A DNA stretch of 44,600 bases from Clostridium ragsdalei P11. Lineage in GTDB: Bacteria; Bacillota; Clostridia; Clostridiales; Clostridiaceae. Of the stretch, positions 19,511-28,656 are shown piece after piece (the first letter of the stretch is position 1; each line of letters starts with the position of its first letter). Position numbers and translations under genes: made by a program. Below the pieces are notes generated by a model. The model saw nothing but the letters and a program-made list of their open reading frames with translations. It was not told the origin of the DNA and searched no databases. Location: positions 1 through 44,600 of the forward strand of contig NZ_LROS01000026.1 of NCBI RefSeq assembly GCF_001675165.1, given 5' to 3'.

Positions 19511-20449
19511 TCATATAACTAGATGGCCCTTTTTTTCAGCAAGTGTGATTGTGGCTTCTATACCAGAGTTAAATTTGAGATAGTCACTTTCAATGCCATC
19601 ACTAAATATAACTCCATTTTCAGGCATTTGAGATGAGATCTTTAGTTGAGATCCTTTCTTAACTTTTCCAAAAACTATATCTGCTTTTGTAGTTCTACTT
19701 GGGAAAGGCTCACGTACAGAAAAGTACAAATAGTCAATGTCCCAAGCTGGATTATTTTTTTGCTTGATTTTAAGATCTAAATTGGACGTGTTATTTATAA
19801 TATTTGTAGCACCTGTGAGTATACTTTTGAGCCACCCTGTTGAACCAAGACCAGTAGATACAATAACTCCACTTGAAGATTGATGTTCTTCATCTTTTCC
19901 CAACTTTATATTGTACCTAGCAGATACATGACTTTTTTGTCCTATGAACAAGTCATTTACAGCATAAATACTCTGTCCATCATTTAAAGCTGCTTTTGCC
20001 ATGGAAACTTCTTTAACTTGTCTTTTTACATTAAAGACATCTTTAACAACCAATTTAAGATCATCAACTTTAAATGGAAGAAGCACTCCATCCCACCTTG
20101 AAGGATCAGGATTTACACCAATTAAAAGCTGATTTGAAAGATACTTTAAAGTATTTGCCACAAGACCATCTTGTCCTATAACTACCACTAAATCATTACC
20201 CCCAAATATAAAGTTAGGTACAAAATCCCTATCCACAATTTGAGTTCTACCTAATTCTTCAAGTTGACTTTGAGCTTTAGATACAGCTTGTTTATAAATT
20301 TTATCTTCAGTGATATAATCTGAAAAGTCACTTCCAAGATGTTCGATATAAAACTTTGCTTGTTCAATTGTATTATATCTTGCAATTAATTCTTCAAGTC
20401 CTGTCTTTCTCTTTATTATAACTATCTTATTTTCAGTTAATCTTACCAT
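19511..20449 (-). CDS. NAD-kinase-like protein
   Basis: The 312 residues share the ATP-NAD kinase fold pattern: FIFGGNDLVVVIGQDGLVANTL (residues 81-101), then YAVNDLFIGQKSHVSARY and SSGVIVSTGLGSTGWLKSI. In NAD kinases the first motif is GGDG; here it is GQDG (residues 92-95), so the Asp is kept and one Gly is replaced. The true substrate may differ from NAD. It follows the SPFH gene by 2 bases and is certainly in the same operon. The ATG has a GGGAGAA site. Confidence 0.8.
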   Translation of the reverse strand: MVRLTENKIVIIKRKTGLEELIARYNTIEQAKFYIEHLGSDFSDYITEDKIYKQAVSKAQSQLEELGRTQIVDRDFVPNFIFGGNDLVVVIGQDGLVANTLKYLSNQLLIGVNPDPSRWDGVLLPFKVDDLKLVVKDVFNVKRQVKEVSMAKAALNDGQSIYAVNDLFIGQKSHVSARYNIKLGKDEEHQSSSGVIVSTGLGSTGWLKSILTGATNIINNTSNLDLKIKQKNNPAWDIDYLYFSVREPFPSRTTKADIVFGKVKKGSQLKISSQMPENGVIFSDGIESDYLKFNSGIEATITLAEKKGHLVI

Positions 20450-20451
20450 AA

Positions 20452-21471
20452 CTAATTTCTCCCTTTAAGCATTTCTTGAAAAAGATCGGGTGATATATTA
20501 AGCTGTCCAATTTTTCCTGCATTCTCTGCTAGTTCTTGAAGGGCAAGTGCTGCTAATTTATTTGGCTGCATTCCAATGCTTGCAAGAGATTGTATTACAT
20601 TAGAATCTATTCCTTCTAGCGACTTCATAACAGCTGACAATTCATAAGCTTTTGCATCAGCTCTAACTTTTGAATTTTTTACAGAAATGTCAACAAGTGA
20701 TTTCTTTTTTTCTTCAAGTGCAGTTTCAAAATTCATCTTTTCTTGTTTGAGTTCATTTTGCTTTTGCTGGAAAGTTCTCTCTGCTTCAAGTTGGGTTTCT
20801 CTAACTTGTTTTTTCTTATTTTCAACTGCTATCTCCGTATTATATTCATTTTCCTTTACACGTCTTTCCTGTTCAATTGAAGCATTTCTTCTCTCATAAA
20901 TAGCTTCATCTGCTTTTTTCAAGATTTGCTCCCTTGTCTGGGCTTCTAATGCCCTTGCGGTTTCTTTATTTGGAACGATATTTAATATTGAAAGTCCAAG
21001 TATCTCAATTCCAAGAAGTTCTATCTCCTCACTTTTTTTAATCTTACTCAATATCTCACTTGCAAGTACTTCACTTGATTTAATAGCATCTTTGAGCTCC
21101 AAATTCTCGATTGTCTTTTTAGTTAGCACCCTTACAATATTTATTACCCTTTGCGGAAGTTTTTGAGGATCATCGGAAACATAGCCCTTTCCTTTCTTCA
21201 TATCAAATGTATAATTTAAAACTCCTGCAATTTTCTTTTGATCAACAATTCTGAAAGTAACCTGTCCTTGAACTGTAACCGTCTGAAAATCTGAAGTAAC
21301 TTCTTCAAAAATAAAAGGTGAATCCACACTTCCAACAGGAACAAGAACAATTGAAGTGGTTGGAACATAATAATAAAATGATATTCCAGCACCTTCCCTT
21401 ACAATTTTACCGTTCCTATACTTTAACACATACTCACTTGGTTGAAATTTTATAAATTTAAATCCAAACAT
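20452..21471 (-). CDS. SPFH/band-7 domain protein
   Basis: From the ATG at 21471 the protein is 339 residues (MFGFKFIKFQPSEYVLKYRN). A longer frame starts at 21534, but AGGAGG precedes the inner ATG. An SPFH domain spans about residues 5-180 and a long Glu/Lys/Gln-rich coiled coil about 185-270. SPFH proteins form membrane-associated rings or scaffolds. There is no N-terminal membrane helix, so membrane contact would be peripheral. The SPFH plus NAD-kinase-like pairing is the point of interest. A 31-codon frame lies directly upstream. Confidence 0.87.
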   Translation of the reverse strand: MFGFKFIKFQPSEYVLKYRNGKIVREGAGISFYYYVPTTSIVLVPVGSVDSPFIFEEVTSDFQTVTVQGQVTFRIVDQKKIAGVLNYTFDMKKGKGYVSDDPQKLPQRVINIVRVLTKKTIENLELKDAIKSSEVLASEILSKIKKSEEIELLGIEILGLSILNIVPNKETARALEAQTREQILKKADEAIYERRNASIEQERRVKENEYNTEIAVENKKKQVRETQLEAERTFQQKQNELKQEKMNFETALEEKKKSLVDISVKNSKVRADAKAYELSAVMKSLEGIDSNVIQSLASIGMQPNKLAALALQELAENAGKIGQLNISPDLFQEMLKGRN

Positions 21472-21484
21472 AATTTTACTCCTC

Positions 21485-21580
21485 CTAAAAAATATTATTA
21501 AATTTATAGAATTTAGATGATCTATGGCCTTCATCTTTTTTTAGAAAATCTTTTTCATTTTGAAATTGCTTTTTATCCAT
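21485..21580 (-). CDS. Possible 31-aa leader protein ahead of the SPFH gene
   Basis: The frame reads MDKKQFQNEKDFLKKDEG and ends YKFNNIF. An AGGTGAT site precedes the ATG by about 4 bases. Its stop codon overlaps the ribosome binding site of the SPFH gene (TAGGAGGAG), so translation of the two could be coupled. It is highly charged with no homology I recognise. It could be a chance frame; conservation would decide. Confidence 0.4.
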   Translation of the reverse strand: MDKKQFQNEKDFLKKDEGHRSSKFYKFNNIF

Positions 21581-21675
21581 ATTATCACCTACATATTTAA
21601 AATTTGTTATTAACTATTTGTTATTAACATAATATTACTAACGTGTCCTTATGTCAATACTTTTTTAATATAGAT

Positions 21676-21724
21676 ATCAAAAAATATAAAAACAAAGGGC
21701 TAAATACTTTAACCCTTTGTTTTT
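21676..21724 (-). terminator. Terminator at the 3' end of structured RNA copy A
   Basis: AAAAACAAAGGG pairs with CCCTTTGTTTTT (21713-21724 with 21688-21699), and on the minus strand the stem is followed by a long T-rich tract. It follows the conserved 3' end of the RNA element directly, which fixes the element's direction as minus. Confidence 0.9.
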
Positions 21725-21895
21725 ATCTGATGGCTACCTACTGTAACACTCCTACTTCTATCAAAGTGGGAGATAACAGTAGCTACGCCCCTATATAATT
21801 CATCTAAACTTAGTGGGAGAAGCAAAACTCTAAAGAGAAAGCGATTCACTTTAAATCAAAGATTTAAGTTCTCTGCTTTTCCCACTAAGTAAGAT
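21724..21895 (-). ncRNA. Structured RNA element, copy A (unassigned family)
   Basis: On the minus strand it starts with a long hairpin closed by ACTTAGTGGGA and its complement, then CTAAGTTTAGATG, then AGGGGCGTA. A core stem CTACTGTTATC...GTGTTACAGTAG encloses a CTCCCAC...GTAGGAG stem. The 3' end is GGTAGCCATCAGATAAA. All conserved blocks recur in copy B at 28299-28470, where core stem bases differ but still pair (TACTGT/ACAGTA here, AGCCGT/ACGGCT there). It lies between a permease gene and the SPFH gene and ends in its own terminator, so it looks like a stand-alone small RNA or a leader. Confidence 0.75.
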
Positions 21896-21938
21896 TCATT
21901 GATATTTTTTCTTTATGCATTCAATTCTATTATTATCC

Positions 21939-23291
21939 TTATTCCGCAATCTTTTCTTTAGAAAACATAGCCCCAAAAATCATTACAACTGCAAAGACAA
22001 TTAAGTATGCAACGACTTCCATTTTATGAGAAAAGCAAGCAGCAATTATCATAAAAATACATCCAGCTAGAGAAATAATAGGTGCTATAAATCTCTTAAA
22101 TGAATTTAAATCTTTTTCTTTTTTCATCATCATAATAAAAATAGGAATATACAATGCATAAATAGTAACTATAGGTAATTCGGAAGAATCAAAAGAGAAA
22201 AATCCAAACCAAGGCTTTGTTAAGTTAGCACCATAGAAGTATAATAACCATATACCACAAAGAAGCAGTCCAAATACAGATGAATTAGTAGGCATATTTG
22301 TTACATTATCAACTTGCTTAAATACATCTGGTTTTGGTCCAATGTTCCTTGCTGCTAAAGAATAAATACCTCGAGTACATCCCAGCATTAATCCATTTAA
22401 AGTTCCAAGGCAGGAAATGATAACAAATACAAACAGCAGTGAACCACCTACTGATGAAAAAACTGTCTGAAAAGCTAATTTAGCTCCTGCTTCACCGCCA
22501 GCCATCATAACCTTATTTGTTACTGCTCCAGCTAGTCCTACATAGTAGAGTATGTAAATAATCATAATTACAAAAGTTCCTCCAACAAGCGCCAGTGGAA
22601 GATTTTTCTTTGCATCTTTTAACTCAGCATTAATACTTGTAGCAATGATCCATCCTTCATAAGCAAAAGCTGTAGCAACAACAGCTGTAAATAACGCATT
22701 AGAAGTATTAACTTCTTTTACCACTGTTGTAAAATTATATGCAATCATACCATTACCCACACCTACAACTGTTCCAATTACAGCCATTAAAGCTAGTGGA
22801 ATAAGTTTTATAATAGTTGTACTAACTTGAAATTTACCTGCTAAAATTGGTGACAGTGAATTTAACGCAAAACTTGCTATCAAATATAGGCCTGCAATAG
22901 TCATACACTCTCCGCCTGTAATTGAGAATCCAAGTAATACACAAGTATATCTAGCCGAAACCCATGCTAACACTGACGTCAATGTCGGATAGTAAATGAG
23001 TGCCATAAACCACCCAACATAATATGCATACTTTTTGCCCAAAGTAGCTTCCGCATAATCTACTACACCGTTTACATATTGATACTTAGTTGCCATTACA
23101 GCAAAAGTATAGGCACAAGAAATCATAATAATACCACCTATAACCCAAGCCAGTATACCAAGTGTAAGATTTCCACCTGTTGCAGTTAAAACTTTTTCTG
23201 CCTTAAAAAAGACACCACTACCTATAACAATACCAATAACCATAGCTATAGCCGTAATAAGGCCATACCTTTTTTCTAACTTTGATTCCAT
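21939..23291 (-). CDS. APC-family amino-acid permease
   Basis: About 450 residues from the ATG at 23291. A TTG 6 bases further up is possible, but the GAGGGGG site fits the ATG. About twelve membrane helices are visible, and the first carries the APC motif GLITAIAMVIGIVIGSGVFF. FAYEGWIIATSINAELKDAKKNLP marks helix 6 and its loop. No SAM-I aptamer lies upstream of this copy, unlike the three other permeases here, so its substrate may differ. Structured RNA copy A lies downstream. Confidence 0.88.
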   Translation of the reverse strand: MESKLEKRYGLITAIAMVIGIVIGSGVFFKAEKVLTATGGNLTLGILAWVIGGIIMISCAYTFAVMATKYQYVNGVVDYAEATLGKKYAYYVGWFMALIYYPTLTSVLAWVSARYTCVLLGFSITGGECMTIAGLYLIASFALNSLSPILAGKFQVSTTIIKLIPLALMAVIGTVVGVGNGMIAYNFTTVVKEVNTSNALFTAVVATAFAYEGWIIATSINAELKDAKKNLPLALVGGTFVIMIIYILYYVGLAGAVTNKVMMAGGEAGAKLAFQTVFSSVGGSLLFVFVIISCLGTLNGLMLGCTRGIYSLAARNIGPKPDVFKQVDNVTNMPTNSSVFGLLLCGIWLLYFYGANLTKPWFGFFSFDSSELPIVTIYALYIPIFIMMMKKEKDLNSFKRFIAPIISLAGCIFMIIAACFSHKMEVVAYLIVFAVVMIFGAMFSKEKIAE

Positions 23292-23483
23292 AATCAAATA
23301 TCCCCCTCTTTGATTTATTAATATTGTAATGAATATTGCTTTTATACATCATGCTATCTAAACACTACAAACAGCATAAAATATTAATTTTTATTGTACC
23401 ACAGAATTAAGCATTTACCAACACTTCTTTTTCTTCATTGTTATGAATTTTCAAATTATTTATTGATATTGAGACACTTGTAT

Positions 23484-23512
23484 TTGACAAAAATTTAATT
23501 TTAGTATATTAT
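23484..23512 (+). promoter_or_regulatory. Promoter of metA
   Basis: TTGACA (23484-23489) and TATTAT (23507-23512) are spaced by 17 bases, ahead of SAM-I riboswitch 2. Confidence 0.65.
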
Positions 23513-23539
23513 ATAATAAGCTAAATAAAATCAGTTTAA

Positions 23540-23650
23540 ATCTTATCAAGAGCGGCGGAGGGACTGGCCCTATGAAACCCGACAACCAACATTTTTCATT
23601 TGAATGTATGGTGTTAATTCCAGCAGATTATTTCTGAAAGATAAGGAAAA
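23540..23650 (+). promoter_or_regulatory. SAM-I riboswitch (S-box) 2, metA leader
   Basis: It contains CTTATCAAGAGCGG, GAGGGACTGGCCCTATGAAA, CCCGACAACC, GGTGTTAATTCCAGCAG and the closing GATAAG. The 3' half is close to riboswitch 1, suggesting the two leaders share a recent ancestor. Confidence 0.96.
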
Positions 23651-23670
23651 TAGTTTCTATAATTAGTATT

Positions 23671-23705
23671 AAAAGTTGTTTTTCTTATGAAAACAGCTTT
23701 TTTAT
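23671..23705 (+). terminator. Terminator of SAM-I riboswitch 2
   Basis: AAAAGTTGTTTT pairs with AAAACAGCTTTT, followed by a T-run. Confidence 0.85.
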
Positions 23706-23874
23706 TATACAAATTATTTAAATTAACCTATTCCTTTGTATAGTTATTCACTACTCAAATATCCAAAATAAGATTTTTATTTGATTAAGGCATTTGATAA
23801 AAAATATCCTAGCATACTGACTAGTTATTTCTTTGAAAATGCCTAAGCTACCTATATATAAAGGAGGATTTTTT

Positions 23875-24792
23875 ATGCCAATAAATATACCTAACGATCT
23901 TCCAGCCTCTAAAACACTGAAGGCTGAAAACATATTTGTAATGAATGAAAAACGCGCATTAAAGCAAGATATAAGACCTCTTAATATAGTAATATTGAAT
24001 CTAATGCCAGTTAAAACCGTTACGGAAGTGCAACTTTTAAGGTTACTTAGTAATTCCCCTATTCAAGTTGATATAACATTAATGTATCCTAAATCTCACA
24101 GATCAAAAAATACTTCAGAACAATATCTTCTCAAGTATTATGAAACTTTTGATGAAATAAAGGGCAGAAAATTTGATGGCATGATAATAACAGGAGCACC
24201 TGTTGAAAAACTGAAATTTGAAGATGTTGACTATTGGGATGAATTAACTGAAATAATGGACTGGAGTAAAAAAAATGTATATTCAACTTTACACATATGT
24301 TGGGGTTCTCAGGCCGGACTTTACCACCATTTTGGTATTTCAAAATATATTTTAGATAAAAAAATGTTTGGTGTTTTCCCACATATAATAAATGAAAAAA
24401 ATACACAGTTACTTAGAGGATTTGACGATATATTTTACGCACCTCATTCAAGACATACCTGTGTAAAAAAAGAAGATATTGAAAAAGTACCTGAATTAGA
24501 AATACTTTCAGAATCAAAAGATGCCGGAGTCTATATAATGTCAACAAAAGGCGGCCGCCAAATTTTTGTAACAGGGCATCCTGAATATGATACCTTAACA
24601 TTAAAATCAGAATATGATAGAGATACAGCAGCTAATCTGCCCATAGAAATTCCAAGAAATTATTTTCCTGGTAATGATACAACCAAACAGCCTATGGCAA
24701 CCTGGAAAAGTCATGCCAACCTTTTATTTTTAAACTGGCTGAATTACTATGTATATCAAGAAACACCTTATAATTTGGATAGTCTTCAATAG
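23875..24792 (+). CDS. metA: Homoserine O-acetyltransferase (MetA family)
   Basis: The product is 305 residues from the ATG at 23875, which has an AAAGGAGG site; the longer frame from 23833 has none. It activates homoserine for methionine synthesis. The catalytic Cys142 (HICWGSQAG), His235 and Glu237 (VTGHPEYD) are all present. Residue 111 is Glu ([10 protein letters not shown]). From published work on this family, Glu111 indicates acetyl-CoA use and Gly indicates succinyl-CoA use, so the product should be O-acetylhomoserine despite the historical 'succinyltransferase' name. It is controlled by its own SAM-I riboswitch and is monocistronic. Confidence 0.96.
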   Translation: MPINIPNDLPASKTLKAENIFVMNEKRALKQDIRPLNIVILNLMPVKTVTEVQLLRLLSNSPIQVDITLMYPKSHRSKNTSEQYLLKYYETFDEIKGRKFDGMIITGAPVEKLKFEDVDYWDELTEIMDWSKKNVYSTLHICWGSQAGLYHHFGISKYILDKKMFGVFPHIINEKNTQLLRGFDDIFYAPHSRHTCVKKEDIEKVPELEILSESKDAGVYIMSTKGGRQIFVTGHPEYDTLTLKSEYDRDTAANLPIEIPRNYFPGNDTTKQPMATWKSHANLLFLNWLNYYVYQETPYNLDSLQ

Positions 24793-24796
24793 CATA

Positions 24797-24848
24797 GAAA
24801 AATGGAAATGACCTTTTAATAAAATAGTATCATTTCCATTTCTTTTTT
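24797..24848. terminator. Terminator after metA
   Basis: GAAAAATGGAAATGA pairs with TCATTTCCATTTC (24830-24842), followed by a T-run. It may also serve the convergent permease. Confidence 0.88.
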
Positions 24849-24878
24849 ATTATACATTATAATTAACATAAATTAATA

Positions 24879-26237
24879 TTAATTTGATTTTGCTTCTTCT
24901 CTTATAAGAAATCTATACATAACTATAAGACACAATACCCATACAGGTGCTACATAAAGTGCTACTCGGGTAGCTGACAAAAATCCCAAAGAGATAACTA
25001 TTAACACTAAATATATAATAGCAATGTATGATGACACTGGATAAAATGGCATCTTAAAATCTATTTTTCCTCCAGACTGAAGTTTTTCTTTTCTAAATTT
25101 CAACTGGACAAGTAAAATAGTTCCCCAGGCAGTCAATATAGCTATTGTTGTCACCGATGAAATATAAGTAAAAACTTTACCTGGTACAAAATAATTCAAA
25201 ATTACTGCAATTGCTGCCACTACACTGCTAAATAGTATTCCTACATAAGGCACACCAGATTTACTAACTTTTGCGAATATTTTCGGTGCATTATTATCTA
25301 AGGATAAACTGTAGAGCATCCTTCCATCTACATATAGTGCACTATTCATACCTGAAAGTGCTGCTGTTAAAATTACAAAATTGATAACTGCTGCCGCCTG
25401 TGAAATTCCTACTTTAGAAAATACTAGTACAAAAGGACTTCCATTTACGCCTATCTTATTCCAAGGATAAAGTGCCAGCATAACAAAAATAGACCCTACA
25501 TAAAAAATGAGTATACGCCAAAATACATTGTTAATTGCTTCAGGTATAGATTTTTTAGGATTTTCCGCTTCTCCTGCAGTTATGCCTATAAATTCCACAC
25601 CACCAAAGGCAAATGTTACATATGTAAATGCCATCAAAAATCCACTGATTCCATTGGCGAAAAAACCTCCATTAGTCCAAAGGTTGGATAACCCAACAGC
25701 ATGTCCTTCATTAAAAAATCCAAATACAATAATCAATAGTCCAAATACAATCATACATATAATGGCTACAACCTTAACAAGTGCAAACCAAAATTCAAAT
25801 TCTCCATAAGTCTTAACTCCAATTAAATTAATTATTATTAGCATAGATAAAAATACTAAAGCAGTAATCCATTTAGGAAACCCAGGAAACCAAAATTGAA
25901 CATATACTCCCACTGCTGTAAGTTCTGCCATAACAGTTAATATACATTGAAACCAATAAGTCCAACCAGAAAAGAATCCTGCAAAACGTCCAAGATAATG
26001 TGTTGCATATGCACTAAAAGAACCTGAATTAGGGTTGTCAACTGCAAGTTCACCAAGAGCTCTCATAATGAGGAAAACAAAAAAACCTCCCAGTAAATAT
26101 GCTAAAATAATTGATGGACCACCTATTTTTATGGCATCTGCCGATCCATAAAATAATCCTACTCCAATAGCTCCTCCAATGGCAATCATCTGAATATGCC
26201 TGTTCTTCAAATTTTTCTTTAAACGATCTTCTTCCAA
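24879..26237 (-). CDS. APC-family amino-acid permease under SAM-I control
   Basis: About 452 residues. I choose the TTG at 26237 because AAGGAGG lies 9 bases upstream; the longer frame places that site inside the coding sequence. The start MEEDRLKKNLKNRHIQMIAI is the standard entry of the AAT/ProY-type subgroup. Helix 1 is IGGAIGVGLFYGSADAIKI and helix 6 FAFGGVEFIGITAGEAENP. About twelve helices are visible. The SAM-I leader on the same strand makes methionine, or a related sulfur compound, a plausible substrate. Confidence 0.88.
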   Translation of the reverse strand: MEEDRLKKNLKNRHIQMIAIGGAIGVGLFYGSADAIKIGGPSIILAYLLGGFFVFLIMRALGELAVDNPNSGSFSAYATHYLGRFAGFFSGWTYWFQCILTVMAELTAVGVYVQFWFPGFPKWITALVFLSMLIIINLIGVKTYGEFEFWFALVKVVAIICMIVFGLLIIVFGFFNEGHAVGLSNLWTNGGFFANGISGFLMAFTYVTFAFGGVEFIGITAGEAENPKKSIPEAINNVFWRILIFYVGSIFVMLALYPWNKIGVNGSPFVLVFSKVGISQAAAVINFVILTAALSGMNSALYVDGRMLYSLSLDNNAPKIFAKVSKSGVPYVGILFSSVVAAIAVILNYFVPGKVFTYISSVTTIAILTAWGTILLVQLKFRKEKLQSGGKIDFKMPFYPVSSYIAIIYLVLIVISLGFLSATRVALYVAPVWVLCLIVMYRFLIREEAKSN

Positions 26238-26282
26238 ATCTTTGTACCTCCTTAACAATCGATCACCTTTACATCATAAATA

Positions 26283-26321
26283 AAAAAATCTTCTTGTAAG
26301 ACAAGTTACAAGAAGATTTTA
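26283..26321 (-). terminator. Terminator of SAM-I riboswitch 3
   Basis: A 14-base stem (26286-26299 with 26306-26319) is followed by a T-run on the minus strand. Confidence 0.92.
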
Positions 26322-26328
26322 TCTTCAT

Positions 26329-26435
26329 GTTTCTCATCTTTCAGGTATAACCTGCTGGAATTAGCACCGTTGAACATAAACGTTCAGGTTGCCGGGCATC
26401 ATAGGGCCAGTCCCTTAGCCACTCTAGATAAGAAA
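26329..26435 (-). promoter_or_regulatory. SAM-I riboswitch (S-box) 3
   Basis: On the minus strand: CTTATCTAGAGTGGC, AGGGACTGGCCCTATGATG, CCCGGCAACCTGAACG, GGTGCTAATTCCAGCAGG and the closing GAAAGATGAG. This is the full set of S-box blocks. Confidence 0.96.
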
Positions 26436-26499
26436 TTAAACAATTAATTTTAAATTTTATAGTTTCTAATAACATATTATTATTTTGAATATTGTACCT

Positions 26500-26529
26500 A
26501 GTATATATTTTTTTGGGTTACTTGTCAAC
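26500..26529 (-). promoter_or_regulatory. Promoter of the SAM-I-controlled permease
   Basis: On the minus strand, TTGACA (26524-26529) and TATACT (26500-26505) are spaced by 18 bases. Confidence 0.72.
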
Positions 26530-26651
26530 AATGTCGTTTCATTAGAGCAAATTTAATTTACGCCAAAACTATCCCACTAATTTCAATACTTGGAGCATAC
26601 TTAGTTGCTAGGATACTTTAATTTCATAAATAGATTCGAAATAACCAAAAT

Positions 26652-28187
26652 CTATTTAATAAGTTTATTCATATCTTCAGCAATATTTCTAAGTTCATTA
26701 ATGTTAGCTTCTATTTCTTCACTTGTAGCAGCACTTTGAGATATTGTTTCTGTTATCATTTCATATTTTGATATTGTATCTTTTGTCATATTAGATACTT
26801 CTTCATTAAATTTAACTACATTTTTAGTTTTTGTAAATAACGTAGTAGAAGCATTATTTGTATCCAGAACATTATTACTAAATAATTTCAAATTGGAAGT
26901 CATATCATTTATTCCTCTGACTGTTTCATTAATAATACTATTACCTGTCTGAGACTTTTCGCTATTATACGTCATTTGTTTTTGAACTACATTAATTTTA
27001 TTTTTTAGTTCATCCACTATTGTACTTGCTTGATTAAGTGACTGTTTTGTTCCTTCAGCTAATTTTCTTATTTCATCTGCTACTACTGCAAACCCTTTAC
27101 CCTGTTCACCTGCTCTTGCCGATTCAATTGATGCATTTAAAGCAAGAAGATTAGTTTGTTCCGATATATCTCCTATAATATTTAATATCTCATCTACTTG
27201 TCTTGATTTTTGTTCCAAATCTTTTGTAGACTTAAACGTATCCTCTATACTATTTTTTATATCCATAATAATTGAAAGAGTATCATTTAAAGATTTCTGA
27301 TTTTTATCTGTAACATTGATAAAGTAATTTATTTTACCTTCACTATCCTTAGTTTTTTTAGCAACAACTTCATTAGCATTTAATAAAGTATTTAATATCT
27401 CTTTATTTTTATTTGATTTATCAAGCATTTCACCAGAACTTTTTGATACAGATTGGCTTGTTTCTGAAACTTCCAAAAGTGAACTTGTTTGTTCTTCAAT
27501 AGCTGCACTTAAGTTTTCACTTGATGATAAAACAGTATCAGAAATTTGAGCTATATTTCCAAATAAATCCAACAATTTTTGCTTTTCTTTTTTTAACTCA
27601 ACTTCCTTATCACCAATTGACTTTAATAGATTAGATGCAAAGTATACAATTATGAAAATTAATGCCAAAGTTATAAAAATAGTGATGATTTTCATAGTCG
27701 CTTCTGCAATAATCAATTGTTTATCCTGAAAAATTGAAGGATTATTTACAAATACTATGATTTGACATAAAAGGCTTAAAGCTATTGACTCTATAATCAT
27801 TTTTATATCAAAAAACAAGGCTCCAAGAATAACAAAAAAGAAAACTATAAGCCATATGGAATTTAAGTGCATTGTAAAGTTCAAATATAAATACTGAAAA
27901 TAAGTTATTATTAAAAGCAGCATTTTTGTTATATTAAATGCTTTTATATTAAAGCCATTTTGAGTAATGGTACATTTATAACATTTATAAAATATAATAC
28001 CATACATTAGAACAAATATTCCAAGTATAATTAAAGAAATTACACTTATATTGTCATTAAGTCCAAGTAATTTTATTGAAGAATAAAATAAGAATGATAG
28101 AACACAGCATACCATATAAATTATTAGCACAACTTTAAGTGATTTTTTATTAAAAGTTATTTGAAAGCTCTCTTCTTTAGTGTTCAT
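26652..28187 (-). CDS. Methyl-accepting chemotaxis-type membrane receptor
   Basis: The protein is 511 residues from the ATG at 28187 (GGGGGACAT precedes it; the longer frame to 28253 lacks a site). Residues 15-195 hold about six membrane helices with short loops and no extracellular sensor domain. A coiled-coil signalling domain follows, with the hairpin tip [20 protein letters not shown] and [18 protein letters not shown]. No HAMP domain is evident. It may sense the membrane state or a ligand within the helices. A c-di-GMP riboswitch lies about 470 bases upstream on the same strand. Confidence 0.9.
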   Translation of the reverse strand: MNTKEESFQITFNKKSLKVVLIIYMVCCVLSFLFYSSIKLLGLNDNISVISLIILGIFVLMYGIIFYKCYKCTITQNGFNIKAFNITKMLLLIITYFQYLYLNFTMHLNSIWLIVFFFVILGALFFDIKMIIESIALSLLCQIIVFVNNPSIFQDKQLIIAEATMKIITIFITLALIFIIVYFASNLLKSIGDKEVELKKEKQKLLDLFGNIAQISDTVLSSSENLSAAIEEQTSSLLEVSETSQSVSKSSGEMLDKSNKNKEILNTLLNANEVVAKKTKDSEGKINYFINVTDKNQKSLNDTLSIIMDIKNSIEDTFKSTKDLEQKSRQVDEILNIIGDISEQTNLLALNASIESARAGEQGKGFAVVADEIRKLAEGTKQSLNQASTIVDELKNKINVVQKQMTYNSEKSQTGNSIINETVRGINDMTSNLKLFSNNVLDTNNASTTLFTKTKNVVKFNEEVSNMTKDTISKYEMITETISQSAATSEEIEANINELRNIAEDMNKLIK

Positions 28188-28298
28188 TTTATGTCCCCCT
28201 AAATATATTAATTTTTTTATATTTTTAAGTGCAAGTTGAAATAAACAAAACATACTAATATCATTAATTTAATTGTCTATGCAATAAACAGAGTTCTT

Positions 28299-28470
28299 GG
28301 TTTCAGGTGGAGTTTTTTCTCCATCTGAAACTTAGAAATCGTTATTCAGGGGCGTATCAGCCGTTATCCCCCACTTTATAAGAAAATCAGATATCTCAAA
28401 TCTTTGATTCGGTGATAGTCGCTTTCGCTGTGTGCGATGGGGGTATTACGGCTGGTAGCCATCGGATAAA
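28299..28470 (+). ncRNA. Structured RNA element, copy B (unassigned family)
   Basis: Plus-strand order: hairpin GTTTCAGGTGGAG...CTCCATCTGAAAC, then CTTAGAAATCG, CAGGGGCGTA, core stem CAGCCGTTATC...GGTATTACGGCTG enclosing CCCCCAC and GATGGGGG, then GGTAGCCATCGGATAAA. The hairpin with AATCAAAGATTT and GCGAAAGC-like bases that sits in the first stem of copy A sits instead inside the core stem here. No clear terminator follows, so this copy may be decaying or transcribed into the next region. Confidence 0.72.
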
Positions 28471-28580
28471 ATTGATGCTGCTGGTGATACATATTTTGAT
28501 AATATAGAAGGATAGACTAATACATCTATATCACTTCATTTCAAATTTGCTTTTTCTAATACAGATTTGAAAATTTTTAC

Positions 28581-28618
28581 AAATTAAAAATGTACCTATT
28601 AATATATAAATAGGTACC
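28581..28618 (-). terminator. Terminator downstream of the c-di-GMP riboswitch
   Basis: GTACCTATT pairs with AATAGGTAC (28592-28600 with 28610-28618), followed on the minus strand by ATTTTTAATTT. It is the probable expression platform. Confidence 0.8.
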
Positions 28619-28656
28619 AGAATATGAGTATAAATATTGATTATTAAAACTATAAT

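Larger units (their letters stand above)
23292..23874 (+). other. Leader region of metA and divergent permease promoter
   Basis: The gap holds a promoter, SAM-I riboswitch 2 and its terminator, listed separately. The stretch 23298-23480 is AT-rich and must contain the promoter of the minus-strand permease; no structured leader is seen there. Confidence 0.6.
28188..28656. other. Long leader of the chemoreceptor gene
   Basis: No intact gene. It contains structured RNA copy B on the plus strand (28299-28470) and a riboswitch terminator (28581-28618). Right of copy B a plus-strand frame reads AAGDTYFDNIEG and stops, possibly a coding scrap. Confidence 0.6.

Noticed and set aside
28470-28520. AAGDTYFDNIEG scrap as a gene
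   Set aside because: Too short, no start and no binding site; likely debris or chance.
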